Of a stretch of DNA of 13,900 bases, positions 1 to 7,794 are shown one piece after another. The stretch's first letter is position 1. The number at the start of each line of letters is the position of its first letter. The stretch is from Crenotrichaceae bacterium (GTDB lineage Bacteria > Pseudomonadota > Gammaproteobacteria > Methylococcales > DRLZ01). The position numbers and the translations under genes are program-made. Under the pieces are notes generated by a model that worked only from the letters and a program-made list of their open reading frames with translations, was not told where the DNA came from and made no database searches. The stretch spans positions 1-13,900 of the forward strand of contig DRLZ01000150.1 in NCBI GenBank assembly GCA_011322755.1. Reading direction: 5' to 3'.

Positions 1-530
1 AGTCGCTCACCACGCATCTTTCGTGCATCACGATCCATGACATTCAGAGATGCGCCGACATAAGGCGCCAAGTCGACTTTGTTAATAACAAGCAAGTCTG
101 AACGGGTGATACCAGGACCACCTTTGCGCGGGATCTTGTCGCCAGCTGATACATCTATCACGTATATTGTTATATCTGCAAGTTCCGGACTGAATGTGGC
201 GCTAAGGTTGTCGCCTCCGCTTTCTACCAAAATCATATCCAGATCATCAAAGCGCTCACATAAATCATCAATTGCCGCGAGGTTCATGGATGCATCTTCG
301 CGTATCGCAGTATGCGGACAACCGCCGGTTTCCACTCCGATAATCCGTGTTTCAGGAAGCGCTTGACTGTTGATGAGAAACTGCTGATCTTCGCGTGTAT
401 AGATATCGTTGGTAACAACACCGATTTGATATTGGCTGCTCATGCGTTTGCACAAGGCATCAACCAATGCTGTTTTCCCCGAACCAACCGGACCACCAAT
501 CCCGACTCTTAACACTTGTTTTACTGTCAT
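1..530 (-). CDS. ureG: Urease accessory GTPase UreG (3' end cut by window)
   Basis: UreG is a SIMIBI-class GTPase that, with UreD and UreF, drives GTP-dependent nickel insertion into apo-urease in the cytoplasm. I translated the minus strand from the ATG at 530: 176 complete codons are visible of a family usually near 205 residues, so the C-terminus lies beyond position 1. Visible motifs are the P-loop GPVGSGKT (residues 13-20), the metal-binding Cys-Pro-His at 71-73, an ESGGDNL switch segment near residue 102, and the guanine-specificity NKVD near residue 150. The start follows the ureF stop by 9 bases, and GAGGAAA overlapping that stop is a good ribosome binding site. The protein is partial only because of the window edge; the reading frame is intact. 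Confidence 0.97.
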   Translation of the reverse strand, partial: MTVKQVLRVGIGGPVGSGKTALVDALCKRMSSQYQIGVVTNDIYTREDQQFLINSQALPETRIIGVETGGCPHTAIREDASMNLAAIDDLCERFDDLDMILVESGGDNLSATFSPELADITIYVIDVSAGDKIPRKGGPGITRSDLLVINKVDLAPYVGASLNVMDRDARKMRGER

Positions 531-534
531 GACA

Positions 535-541
535 TTTCCTC
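535..541 (-). promoter_or_regulatory. Ribosome binding site of ureG overlapping the ureF stop
   Basis: On the minus strand GAGGAAA lies 4 bases before the ureG ATG and shares bases with the ureF TGA. This supports the ureG start at 530 and suggests that ribosomes finishing ureF re-initiate on ureG. Confidence 0.6.
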
Positions 542-1211
542 AGGAACGAAACAATCTGGAATACTGCATTTCGTGGCAGCTTGATACCAGTGCCAGTCCA
601 AACACACTACCGCCTATGTCGTGTTCTTTAAGCTGCAAACCGCTTTCAATCAAGCCAGGAATGTTGGTTGCCATTGCATGCAATAATTGCTGACCGGCAA
701 CCTGACCCAATGGAATCAGTTTGACAGCACACAGACTCTGGTTCTCTAGCCAGCTCCACAGATAACCACCAAGCGCCTGTTTTATCGGTATTTTCCAGTA
801 AACAGCTGCGAGGGTAAACATAGCTGCCAATGTAATATCCGGGTTGTGCTTCCAGTCAATTGCCGATTTAATTTTCATCTCCGCCAACAACTTTACAAGC
901 GCTTGCCCACTTTTCCGGTCTTCTGAGCGCAGCTCTGATGTTTCTCTGTGTGCAAGCAACGTTGTGCTTAGATTCATAACGGTGTCTATATCATGCTGCT
1001 GCCAGGCCTGGTACATGCGTGCTGAAAGAGGAATATCGACCTTTGCAAGACAGTGATTCATGATGCCCGTAAGCCATTCACTTGCGTCTTTAGCATTGGT
1101 TATAAGTCCATTGTCAACTGCTGATTCAAAGCCTTGAGAGTAACAATAGGTGCCAATCGGCAATCCGGGGCTAACCAGTTGCAACAAACGCAGGAGCGCA
1201 AGATCAGTCAT
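540..1211 (-). CDS. ureF: Urease accessory protein UreF
   Basis: UreF is the all-helical scaffold that bridges UreD and UreG in the urease activation complex. The 223-residue reading begins MTDLALLRLLQL, followed by the family's PGLPIGTYCYSQGFE segment (about residues 13-27), a TSELRSEDRKSG stretch in the middle, and the conserved tail ending YSRLFRS. The frame is open 12 codons further upstream to 1247, but the MTDLALL start is typical of the family and overlaps the ureE stop by 8 bases, so I chose 1211. No strong ribosome binding site precedes it, which fits translational coupling to ureE. Length and motifs are normal for UreF. Confidence 0.95.
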   Translation of the reverse strand: MTDLALLRLLQLVSPGLPIGTYCYSQGFESAVDNGLITNAKDASEWLTGIMNHCLAKVDIPLSARMYQAWQQHDIDTVMNLSTTLLAHRETSELRSEDRKSGQALVKLLAEMKIKSAIDWKHNPDITLAAMFTLAAVYWKIPIKQALGGYLWSWLENQSLCAVKLIPLGQVAGQQLLHAMATNIPGLIESGLQLKEHDIGGSVFGLALVSSCHEMQYSRLFRS

Positions 1212-1641
1212 GGCTGTGCTTGTGGTAAGCACCTGCCTCTGGTTCAAATGGTAATGTTTGATGCTTAACGTTCATACCCATTCCGGCGAGCATATCGTCC
1301 AGCACATGATCGCCAAGATAACGTAGTTCCCCAGCCTGTATTTGTAGAGGGACATGACGGTTGCCCAGATGATAACAAGCGCGTGCGAACTGCAAACTGT
1401 CGTTGCTACACAGTACTGAAACAGGTTCAGCTGCAGCATTGATCAAAACAGTGAACAAGTCAGGGCCCGTCAAAACGACTCCAGAGCGCAATATCTGTCC
1501 CCGGTTTAAAAATACGCCAACGTCACGACCATGATCGGTGGTTGCCGAGAACCGGCTTTTCTGTCTGGTTTCAAAAGGCAGCGTCAAGCTATCATCTGCA
1601 CGACAGTCTGGTTCAGCAATTGCTGTTAGTTTCAACATCAT
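1204..1641 (-). CDS. ureE: Urease nickel metallochaperone UreE
   Basis: UreE delivers nickel to the UreD-UreF-UreG complex. The 145-residue protein has an N-terminal peptide-binding domain and a metal-binding domain containing GNRHVPLQI, whose histidine is residue 96, the same number as the dimer-interface nickel ligand His96 known in Klebsiella UreE. His112 also falls at a known ligand position. The C-terminal tail is short (HKHSHD, three His), unlike the long His-rich tail of Klebsiella, so storage of many nickel ions is unlikely. The start shares one base with the ureC stop (TGATG); a second Met follows directly, so initiation could be one codon later. The end overlaps ureF. Confidence 0.96.
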   Translation of the reverse strand: MMLKLTAIAEPDCRADDSLTLPFETRQKSRFSATTDHGRDVGVFLNRGQILRSGVVLTGPDLFTVLINAAAEPVSVLCSNDSLQFARACYHLGNRHVPLQIQAGELRYLGDHVLDDMLAGMGMNVKHQTLPFEPEAGAYHKHSHD

Positions 1642-3344
1642 CAGAACAAAAAATAGCGTTGCGTCATTGGCAAAGTATCGGCTGGTTCACAACTCAGTAG
1701 TTCACCATCAGCTCTTACAGTATATTGCTGTGGGTCGACTTCAATGACAGGTTGATAGTCATTGTGAAGCAGATCTTTTTTACCGATTGTTCGAGTCCCT
1801 GAAACCACTCCTATTGTTGACTGTAATTCCAGCTTTGATGGAAGATCATTGTCTACTGCTGCAGCTGACAAAAACAGCATGGAAGTCGCATGACACGCAC
1901 TCCCAAAAGCACCAAACATGGGGCGATAATGGACGGGTTGTGGGGTTGGAATCGAGGCATTGGGGTCACCCATCGGTGCAGCTGAAATCATACCGCTTTT
2001 CAGAATAATGCTGGGTTTGACCCCGAAAAAAGCTGGATCCCACAATACCAGATCGGCCATTTTTCCAATTGCAACCGAACCCACTTCGTGAGCAATACCA
2101 TGACTGATAGCCGGATTGATTGTATATTTTGCGATATACCGTTTGATGCGAAAATTGTCATTTCGGCTGCTGTCTTCAGGCAGACTGCCACGTTGACACT
2201 TCATTTTATGCGCTGTTTGCCAAGTTCTCATAATCACTTCACCAACCCGCCCCATCGCCTGCGAGTCGGATGCAATCATTGAAAATGCGCCAAGATCATG
2301 GAGTATATCCTCAGCCGCAATGGTTTCACGACGAATACGCGATTCAGCAAACGCAACATCTTCAGCAATTCCAGGATCCAAATGATGACACACCATTAAC
2401 ATATCGAGATGCTCATCGACTGTATTCACTGTGTATGGACGCGTAGGATTGGTTGACGACGGCAGCACGTTGGCTTCACCACAGGCTTTTATAATATCAG
2501 GTGCATGACCACCGCCCGCACCTTCAGTATGGAAAGTATGAATTGTGCGCCCTTTGAAAGCAGCCAGCGTGTCTTCAACAAAACCTGACTCATTCAGAGT
2601 ATCGGTATGAATCGCTACTTGCACATCGTAACGCTCGGCAACCGACAGGCAAGTATCGATGGCTGCAGGTGTGGTTCCCCAATCTTCATGCAGTTTCAAG
2701 CCCATGGCACCGGCTATAATCTGCTCTTCAAGTGCATCCGGCAAACTGGCATTGCCCTTACCCATCAAGCCAAAATTCATTGGAAATGAGTCCAGTGATT
2801 GCAGCATTTTGTGCAAATTCCACGTTCCAGGTGTACAGGTTGTTGCGTTAGTACCGGTTGCAGGCCCGGTACCACCACCCAACATGGTTGTGATCCCCGA
2901 CATCAAGGCTTCTTCGATTTGCTGAGGACAGATGAAATGAATATGCGCATCAATCCCACCAGCGGTCAGTATTTTACCCTCACCTGCCAGTATTTCTGTA
3001 CCCGGCCCGATTACAATATCAACACCTTGCTGGGTATCCGGGTTACCGGCTTTTCCAATGCCTGCAATACGTCCATTTTTGATGCCAACATCAGCTTTGA
3101 GGATACTCTGATAATCAATAATCAAGGCATTGGTAATCACTAGATCCATCGCTGTCATGGAACCAGCCTGTCCTTGCCCCATGCCGTCACGTATCACCTT
3201 GCCACCGCCAAATTTGACTTCATCGCCGTATACTGTGCGATCTTCCTCAACTTCGACAAACAAATCTGTATCAGCAAGCCGCACACGGTCGCCTACAGTT
3301 GGTCCAAACATTTCAGCATACGCCTGGCGGTTGATTAAACTCAT
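1641..3344 (-). CDS. ureC: Urease alpha (catalytic) subunit UreC
   Basis: UreC is the catalytic subunit of urea amidohydrolase (EC 3.5.1.5), hydrolysing urea to ammonia and carbamate in the cytoplasm. The 567-residue length is standard. Every residue known to matter in the Klebsiella enzyme is present at the same number: His134 and His136 (AHIHF), the carbamylated Lys217 and His219 (GLKLHEDWG), His246 (HTDTL), His272 (TFHTEGAGGGH), the flap Cys319-His320 (VCHH) and Asp360 (ASDSQAMG). The dinickel site therefore looks complete. The ATG overlaps the ureB stop by four bases (ATGA), indicating coupled synthesis of the structural subunits. No frameshift or internal stop is seen. Confidence 0.99.
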   Translation of the reverse strand: MSLINRQAYAEMFGPTVGDRVRLADTDLFVEVEEDRTVYGDEVKFGGGKVIRDGMGQGQAGSMTAMDLVITNALIIDYQSILKADVGIKNGRIAGIGKAGNPDTQQGVDIVIGPGTEILAGEGKILTAGGIDAHIHFICPQQIEEALMSGITTMLGGGTGPATGTNATTCTPGTWNLHKMLQSLDSFPMNFGLMGKGNASLPDALEEQIIAGAMGLKLHEDWGTTPAAIDTCLSVAERYDVQVAIHTDTLNESGFVEDTLAAFKGRTIHTFHTEGAGGGHAPDIIKACGEANVLPSSTNPTRPYTVNTVDEHLDMLMVCHHLDPGIAEDVAFAESRIRRETIAAEDILHDLGAFSMIASDSQAMGRVGEVIMRTWQTAHKMKCQRGSLPEDSSRNDNFRIKRYIAKYTINPAISHGIAHEVGSVAIGKMADLVLWDPAFFGVKPSIILKSGMISAAPMGDPNASIPTPQPVHYRPMFGAFGSACHATSMLFLSAAAVDNDLPSKLELQSTIGVVSGTRTIGKKDLLHNDYQPVIEVDPQQYTVRADGELLSCEPADTLPMTQRYFLF

Positions 3345-3682
3345 TGTTGAACCTCATCGTTATCAGGCAACTCTCCCATCACCTGTTGACGAAAACCGTA
3401 GATGTTGCGATGACCTGCATAGGCAACTAGTCGTATCTCACGATCCTGCCCCGGTTCAAAGCGAATCGCTGTCCCAGCCGGAATATCAGGTCGAAAACCC
3501 AGGGTTTGATTCCTGTTGAACACCAGCGCTGGGTTGGTTTCGTAAAAATGATAATGCGAACCCACCTGTATCGGCCGATCACCACTATTAGCAACCGTAA
3601 TTGTAATTGCCTGTCGACCGATATTAAGCTCAATATCTCCAGATTCAGTGAGTATTTCACCAGGAATTAGAACTTTCGTCAT
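3341..3682 (-). CDS. ureB: Urease beta subunit UreB
   Basis: UreB is the small beta-sandwich structural subunit of the (UreA-UreB-UreC)3 enzyme and takes part in flap stability and accessory-protein docking. The 113-residue product has the family start region KVLIPGEI, then GSHYHFYETNPAL, IPAGTAIRFEPG and the ending segment AGHRNIYGF. Length is usual for a free-standing beta subunit, so this is the three-subunit type of urease and not the fused Helicobacter type. The gene follows ureA by 11 bases, with AAGGCGG as ribosome binding site, and overlaps ureC by four bases. Confidence 0.97.
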   Translation of the reverse strand: MTKVLIPGEILTESGDIELNIGRQAITITVANSGDRPIQVGSHYHFYETNPALVFNRNQTLGFRPDIPAGTAIRFEPGQDREIRLVAYAGHRNIYGFRQQVMGELPDNDEVQQ

Positions 3683-3693
3683 CCGCCTTGCTC

Positions 3694-3996
3694 CTATACG
3701 ATTGGGTTATGCACAGTGACCAATTTGCTACCATCTGGAAACGTCGCCTCCACCTGAATATCCGTCAACATCTCGGCAATACCGTCCATGACATCATCCC
3801 GGGTCAGTAACGTTCGTCCATACTCCATGAGCTCGGCAACCGTTTTTCCATCACGCGCACCTTCCATTATAGCGGCCGAGATAAAAGCAATGGCTTCAGG
3901 ATGATTAAGTTTGACACCCCGGGATTTACGTCTTTCAGCTAATAAAGCCGCTGTAAACAATAGGAGTTTGTCTTTTTCGCGTGGAGTTAATTGCAT
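3694..3996 (-). CDS. ureA: Urease gamma subunit UreA
   Basis: UreA is the smallest structural subunit of urease. The 100-residue product matches the family across its whole length: MQLTPREKDKLLLFTAALLAERR, LNHPEAIAFI, the EGARDGKTVAELM block, the TRDDVMDGI block and the terminal FPDGSKLVTVHNPI. It begins 11 bases after the ureD stop. A strong ribosome binding site (AAGGAAGG) fixes the start at 3996, consistent with the need for equal and high amounts of the structural subunits. Confidence 0.98.
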   Translation of the reverse strand: MQLTPREKDKLLLFTAALLAERRKSRGVKLNHPEAIAFISAAIMEGARDGKTVAELMEYGRTLLTRDDVMDGIAEMLTDIQVEATFPDGSKLVTVHNPIV

Positions 3997-4000
3997 ATCA

Positions 4001-4008
4001 CCTTCCTT
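4001..4008 (-). promoter_or_regulatory. Strong ribosome binding site of ureA
   Basis: AAGGAAGG on the minus strand sits 4 bases before the ureA ATG and begins inside the ureD stop codon. It is much stronger than anything ahead of ureD, suggesting that the structural subunits are made in larger amounts than UreD. Confidence 0.6.
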
Positions 4009-4841
4009 CAGGTAGCCCAGATACGTGGTCTGTAATCCCTATTATGTACGATATCTTCACGAAGCAGTCCTCGCACATTCTCAAAAAAACTGCGAACGAC
4101 CCCAGTCTTGTCGGCACTAGCTCGACAAATCAACAAATTATCAAGCAGAGTAACACCACGCTGAGGTGTATGACCAATATGATCTCTGATCGTTTGCAAA
4201 TGTGTTCCAGTTGCTGGATGCACAAACATGGTGCCACAAACAGAAGCGGTGTGAAGTCCCCAACGGGCTTTATACGCGGCTGTATCAAATAACATTTTCT
4301 CGATATATAAAGGTTTCTTGTTGTGTGTAATACACCAGTTTAACAATGCCTCACCGTGGTCAAAACCTTCTGCTGCTGCAGGTCGGCCAAACGCGAGTAT
4401 TTCCCACCCGATAAAACCTGCGTTATTGGTTAAACCAAGATTGACATGAGACATGACCCTGGCGCCTTGATAGATGATTGTTTCCTGAGGTAACCACTCC
4501 AGAACAGCCTGATCCTCGACTTGCATCGTCACAACTTGATGAGCATGCAAAAAATCACTACGATAAAATTTTCCAGCACCAGGTGTTGTCAACAAGGCAC
4601 GTGCTTTTTTGCCAACATCAATATCAATCTGTAACCGGTCACCTCCAACAATACCCCCTGGTGGATGCAGAACATAAACATGACACACATCTTGTTCAGG
4701 GTAAAACGGGCGTTGTACATTCAACGGACCACGATGCATGCGCTGTGTCAGTCTAGTTCGATCACCGCAGCGGGAGAAACCCAACTGTAATTCTGCTAGC
4801 CAGCCAGGTTCACTTCTATTCAGATTTTCAATTGTTTTCAC
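4008..4841 (-). CDS. ureD: Urease accessory protein UreD (UreH)
   Basis: UreD binds apo-urease directly and, with UreF and UreG, passes nickel to the active site. The 277-residue product shows the family landmarks HPPGGIVGGD (about 59-68), TTPGAGKFYRS (85-95) and LEWLPQETI (114-122). The start is a GTG at 4841: an in-frame stop lies just upstream and no ATG precedes the conserved WLAELQLGFSR segment, so GTG is essentially forced. There is no recognisable ribosome binding site, so initiation may be weak. It is the first gene of the urease block and has a candidate promoter about 40 bases upstream. It ends 11 bases before ureA. Confidence 0.96.
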   Translation of the reverse strand: MKTIENLNRSEPGWLAELQLGFSRCGDRTRLTQRMHRGPLNVQRPFYPEQDVCHVYVLHPPGGIVGGDRLQIDIDVGKKARALLTTPGAGKFYRSDFLHAHQVVTMQVEDQAVLEWLPQETIIYQGARVMSHVNLGLTNNAGFIGWEILAFGRPAAAEGFDHGEALLNWCITHNKKPLYIEKMLFDTAAYKARWGLHTASVCGTMFVHPATGTHLQTIRDHIGHTPQRGVTLLDNLLICRASADKTGVVRSFFENVRGLLREDIVHNRDYRPRIWAT

Positions 4842-4877
4842 AACAGTTGATCAGAATACATTAAATACACCACACCT

Positions 4878-4906
4878 GTTATACAAGCTGAAAGCGCTAC
4901 GATCAA
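4878..4906 (-). promoter_or_regulatory. Candidate sigma70 promoter of the ureDABCEFG block
   Basis: On the minus strand TTGATC (4 of 6 matches to the -35 consensus) is separated by exactly 17 bases from TATAAC (5 of 6 matches to the -10 consensus). The expected transcription start would lie roughly 30 bases before the ureD GTG, giving a short leader. This was found by eye; no activator site was recognised beyond a weak inverted repeat further upstream. Confidence 0.5.
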
Positions 4907-5011
4907 CTCAGCACTGACGATGCGATAACCTGTATCACTATCATACTGCCTGCTACAATTGCAGCTGTAGTTACATCTAGCAAAAACCATGAACACTTTG
5001 GTATCAAAATG

Positions 5012-5025
5012 CCGTGTGGGCACGG
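5012..5025 (-). terminator. Weak possible terminator hairpin after urtE
   Basis: A perfect 5-bp GC-rich stem (CCGTG, loop CCCA, CACGG) is followed on the minus strand by CATTTTG. The stem is short and the T-run has only four Ts, so at most it is a leaky terminator. It lies between the urtE stop and the candidate ureD promoter, which is where one would be expected. Confidence 0.2.
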
Positions 5026-5105
5026 ACTAAAAATGCCAAACTTAGAATAAATCACATAGTGAGAATCTGGTTTTCATTCGTTGTTTGCGCACAATGCCAT
5101 CATTG

Positions 5106-5879
5106 TTATACAGTCAGATAGTGTTTAATAATCTCATCACTCAATTCAGACATTGCTCCCAAAGCAACATGACGTCCTCGATCCATGATACAAAACTGGC
5201 TGGCCACCTTGCGAGCAAATGGAAGCTTTTGTTCAACCAGCAACACTGTCACATGTAATTCATTATTAATGACTGAAATTGCATCGTGTATCTCAGCCTT
5301 AATTTCATGTTCAGCTGAATTTTGAATACCTTTAGATTGATTTAAACGGATAATTACGTTACCGATCTCACTGACTATATTTGGTTGAATCCCTTCAGTC
5401 GGTTCGTCAAGAATTAATAATTTCGGGTTCAACCCCAAGGCTCGGCCAATTGCCAGTTGTTGCTGTTGTCCACCTGATAAATCACCGCCTCGCCGTTTGA
5501 GCATTTGTTTCAATACAGGGAAGATCTCATAAACATGATCCGGTACTTTCTTGATACCTTGCTTGCTAACCGCTCGCAAGCCAGTTTTCAGATTTTCCTC
5601 GACAGTCAGCAAAGGGAAAATTTCACGTCCTTGCGGAACATAGCCAATCCCCAGCTCTGCACGTTTTTCAGCCTTTGCAGACCTAATTTGCTGACCATTT
5701 AATGTGATAGTTCCACTACTGACAGGAATCAACCCCATTATACTTTTCAATAGTGTCGTTTTACCGACACCGTTCCGTCCCATCAGGCAAACACAGGAGC
5801 CTGCCGGGACATCCAGATCAACATCCCAGAGTGTATGGCTTCCACCATAAGACTGATTCAATGACGATATAGTTAACAT
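5106..5879 (-). CDS. urtE: Urea ABC transporter ATP-binding protein UrtE (LivF-like)
   Basis: UrtE is one of two ATPases energising urea import, working at the cytoplasmic face of UrtB/UrtC. Visible are Walker A GRNGVGKTT (34-42), Q-loop Gln83 in YVPQGREIFP, signature LSGGQ (134-138), Walker B LLILDE (154-159), the UrtE-type PTEGIQP, and LLVEQK, where Gln217 replaces the H-loop histidine as is normal in LivF-type ATPases. A segment of about 25 residues (roughly 182-207, rich in E, I, N and H) sits between RLNQ and VTVLLVEQ where family members usually have only a few residues, making the protein 257 residues instead of about 230. The frame stays intact around it. I chose the ATG at 5879, which shares a base with the urtD stop and follows GGGGGA; a TTG one codon earlier is possible. 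Confidence 0.94.
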   Translation of the reverse strand: MLTISSLNQSYGGSHTLWDVDLDVPAGSCVCLMGRNGVGKTTLLKSIMGLIPVSSGTITLNGQQIRSAKAEKRAELGIGYVPQGREIFPLLTVEENLKTGLRAVSKQGIKKVPDHVYEIFPVLKQMLKRRGGDLSGGQQQQLAIGRALGLNPKLLILDEPTEGIQPNIVSEIGNVIIRLNQSKGIQNSAEHEIKAEIHDAISVINNELHVTVLLVEQKLPFARKVASQFCIMDRGRHVALGAMSELSDEIIKHYLTV

Positions 5880-6697
5880 CAATCCCCCAGGTAGACCTGA
5901 ATAACACGTGGATCATTTTGAACCTCATCCATTGTGCCTTCGGTTAACACTGCACCTTCGTGTAATACTGTCACCTTGTTAGCAATTGAACGCACAAACT
6001 CCATATCGTGCTCAACCACTACAACAGAATGTTTACCACGTAATGACAACAGCAATTCTGCAGTTCGATCAACTTCCTGATGCGTCATCCCAGCAACCGG
6101 CTCATCTACCAACATAACTTTCGGTTGCTGTATCAGTAGCATCCCGATTTCCAGCCATTGTTTCTGACCATGTGATAACACACCTGCTTGTTGTGAACGA
6201 TGCGCTGTTAATCCGATTATTTCCATAACCTCAGCAATCGCGTCATATTGTTCACCATTTAACCTGGAAAATAGAGTCACCCAGGCACCTTTGTCAGCCT
6301 TCATCGCCAGCTCCAGATTTTCCATTACACTGAGCTTGTCAAAAACGCTGGGTTTCTGAAACTTGCGACATATTCCTGCCTGAGCGATTGCCGGCTCATC
6401 CATTTCCAGACAATTCATGGTCTGTCCAAAATAAACGGAGCCACTGTCTGGTCTGGTTTTACCTGTAATGACATCCATCAACGTCGTCTTTCCAGCACCA
6501 TTCGGACCGATCAGACAACGCAGCTCACCGTTGTCGATATACAAAGACAAATTATTGAGTGCTTTAAAACCATCGAAACTGACACTCACATCTTCGAGAT
6601 ACAATATGGTACGGTGTGATACATCAACCTGGTCTTGAGCAACAGCCCGGTTGACGAAATCGAATGTTTTGTAACGATTAACTAATGGCTTTATCAT
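5879..6697 (-). CDS. urtD: Urea ABC transporter ATP-binding protein UrtD (LivG-like)
   Basis: UrtD is the second ATPase of the urea importer. The 272-residue product has Walker A GPNGAGKTT (64-72), Q-loop Gln114 in RKFQKP, a signature motif of the UrtD form LSHGQ (174-178, His in place of the first Gly), Walker B VMLVDE (194-199) and H-loop His230 in VVVEHD. The frame is open upstream to 6907, but that part overlaps urtC; the ATG at 6697, two bases after the urtC stop, gives a normal length. About 30 residues precede the first nucleotide-binding strand. The stop shares one base with the urtE start (TGATG). Function is confident from family and neighbours. Confidence 0.96.
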   Translation of the reverse strand: MIKPLVNRYKTFDFVNRAVAQDQVDVSHRTILYLEDVSVSFDGFKALNNLSLYIDNGELRCLIGPNGAGKTTLMDVITGKTRPDSGSVYFGQTMNCLEMDEPAIAQAGICRKFQKPSVFDKLSVMENLELAMKADKGAWVTLFSRLNGEQYDAIAEVMEIIGLTAHRSQQAGVLSHGQKQWLEIGMLLIQQPKVMLVDEPVAGMTHQEVDRTAELLLSLRGKHSVVVVEHDMEFVRSIANKVTVLHEGAVLTEGTMDEVQNDPRVIQVYLGD

Positions 6698-6699
6698 GA

Positions 6700-7794
6700 C
6701 TATTTTGAAGACTGAGTGCGACGCACACGTAACCACAATCCGGCCAGACCATCCGGCATCAATACGGTTACCAGAATAAACATGGCTCCAAGGGTAAATA
6801 ACCAGATTTCGGGTAGCAAGCCAGTCAATACAGTCTTGCTGAAATTGACCAGTATGGCGCCAAGTATGGCTCCATACAACGTACCGCGACCACCAACTGC
6901 GACCCACATGACGATTTCGAGTGAATTGAGCGGCGAAAACTCACTGGGATTGATAATTCCGACTTGCGGTACATACAATGCTCCGGCAATTCCTGCAAGC
7001 ATCGCTGAACAGACAAAAATCCACAACTTAAACATTTCAACACGGTAGCCTAGAAAGCGCACACGTGATTCCTGATCGCGCAATGCTGTAACCACACGTC
7101 CCATTTTGGTATTAACCAGCCAGCGACAACCAACAAAAGCAGCAATCAGTACACCCCCTGAACACATCAGTAAAATTGCACGCACAGCTTCTGATTGCAG
7201 GTTAAAACCAAGAATATCTTTAAAATCAGTCAGACCGTTATTTCCACCAAATCCCATTTCATTGCGAAAGAAAGCCAGCATTAAGGCATAAGTTAATGCC
7301 TGGGTCATAATCGAGAGATAAACCCCGGTCACGCGTGAGCGAAATGCCAACCAACCGAAAATATAAGCCAGTAACCCGGGAACAGCAACAACCATCATCA
7401 TGGCAAACCAGAAATGATCAAAACCAAACCAGTACCACGGTAATTCCTTCCAGTTTAAAAACACCATAAAATCAGGCAATACAGGGTCGCCATAGACTCC
7501 GCGAGAGCCAATTTGACGCATCAGATACATACCCATGGCATAACCGCCTAAGGCAAAAAACGCACCCTGCCCCAACGCCAGAATTCCACAATATCCCCAG
7601 ACCAGATCCAGAGAAAGTGCAAGCAAGGCAAATGTAAGATATTTACCTATCAGTGACACGGTATAAGCTGAAAAGTGGAACATTGAATCAACTGGAAAAA
7701 GCAGGTTGCAGATTGGAATAATCAAGCTGACTGCAGCCAGCAAACCAACAATAACAGTACTTTCCTTATCGTTTTTTAATCCTTGTAAAGTCAT
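6700..7794 (-). CDS. urtC: Urea ABC transporter permease UrtC (LivM-like)
   Basis: UrtC is an inner-membrane permease that pairs with UrtB to form the urea channel. The 364-residue product is strongly hydrophobic with roughly nine or ten membrane segments. Characteristic LivM/UrtC stretches are WGYCGILALGQGAFFALGG (about 66-84), SRVTGVYLSIMTQALTYAL, the NGLTDF loop, the cytoplasmic RDQESRVRFLGY coupling region and VAVGGRGTLYGAILGA near the C-terminus. A hydrophilic loop carrying the LPDFMVFLNWKELPWYWF segment is present, as is common in UrtC. The ATG shares one base with the urtB stop (TAATG), and the stop is two bases before urtD, so the products are probably made in step. Confidence 0.96.
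   Translation of the reverse strand: MTLQGLKNDKESTVIVGLLAAVSLIIPICNLLFPVDSMFHFSAYTVSLIGKYLTFALLALSLDLVWGYCGILALGQGAFFALGGYAMGMYLMRQIGSRGVYGDPVLPDFMVFLNWKELPWYWFGFDHFWFAMMMVVAVPGLLAYIFGWLAFRSRVTGVYLSIMTQALTYALMLAFFRNEMGFGGNNGLTDFKDILGFNLQSEAVRAILLMCSGGVLIAAFVGCRWLVNTKMGRVVTALRDQESRVRFLGYRVEMFKLWIFVCSAMLAGIAGALYVPQVGIINPSEFSPLNSLEIVMWVAVGGRGTLYGAILGAILVNFSKTVLTGLLPEIWLFTLGAMFILVTVLMPDGLAGLWLRVRRTQSSK

Larger units (their letters stand above)
4842..5105. other. 264-bp intergenic spacer between urtE and ureD
   Basis: This is the longest non-coding gap inside the minus-strand cluster. On the minus strand it holds, in order after the urtE stop, a small hairpin CAATG-ATGG-CATTG (5092-5105) without a T-run, a GC-rich 5-bp stem CCGTG-CCCA-CACGG (5012-5025) followed by CATTTT, an inverted repeat CTACA-N8-TGTAG (4953-4970), and a sigma70-like promoter (4878-4906). 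A 61-codon open frame (4838-5023, GTG start) runs across it but crosses the promoter and has no ribosome binding site, so I do not call it a gene. The spacer suggests that urease genes are at least partly transcribed separately from the transporter. Confidence 0.6.

Noticed and set aside
3130..3519. 129-codon plus-strand frame opposite ureC and ureB
   Set aside because: It is antisense to two highly conserved genes, shows no domain and has the composition of a shadow frame.
4838..5023. 61-codon minus-strand frame ending in an overlap with the ureD GTG, with a hydrophobic C-terminal stretch
   Set aside because: It starts with GTG, has no ribosome binding site, contains the candidate ureD promoter and resembles no known family; the overlap is probably chance.
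5880..5882. TTG as the start of urtE, one codon before the ATG
   Set aside because: The ATG at 5879 overlaps the urtD stop in a standard TGATG junction and is the better start codon.
6698..6907. Upstream extension of urtD by 70 codons
   Set aside because: It lies inside urtC in another frame and its residues do not resemble an ABC ATPase; the ATG at 6697 gives the normal length.
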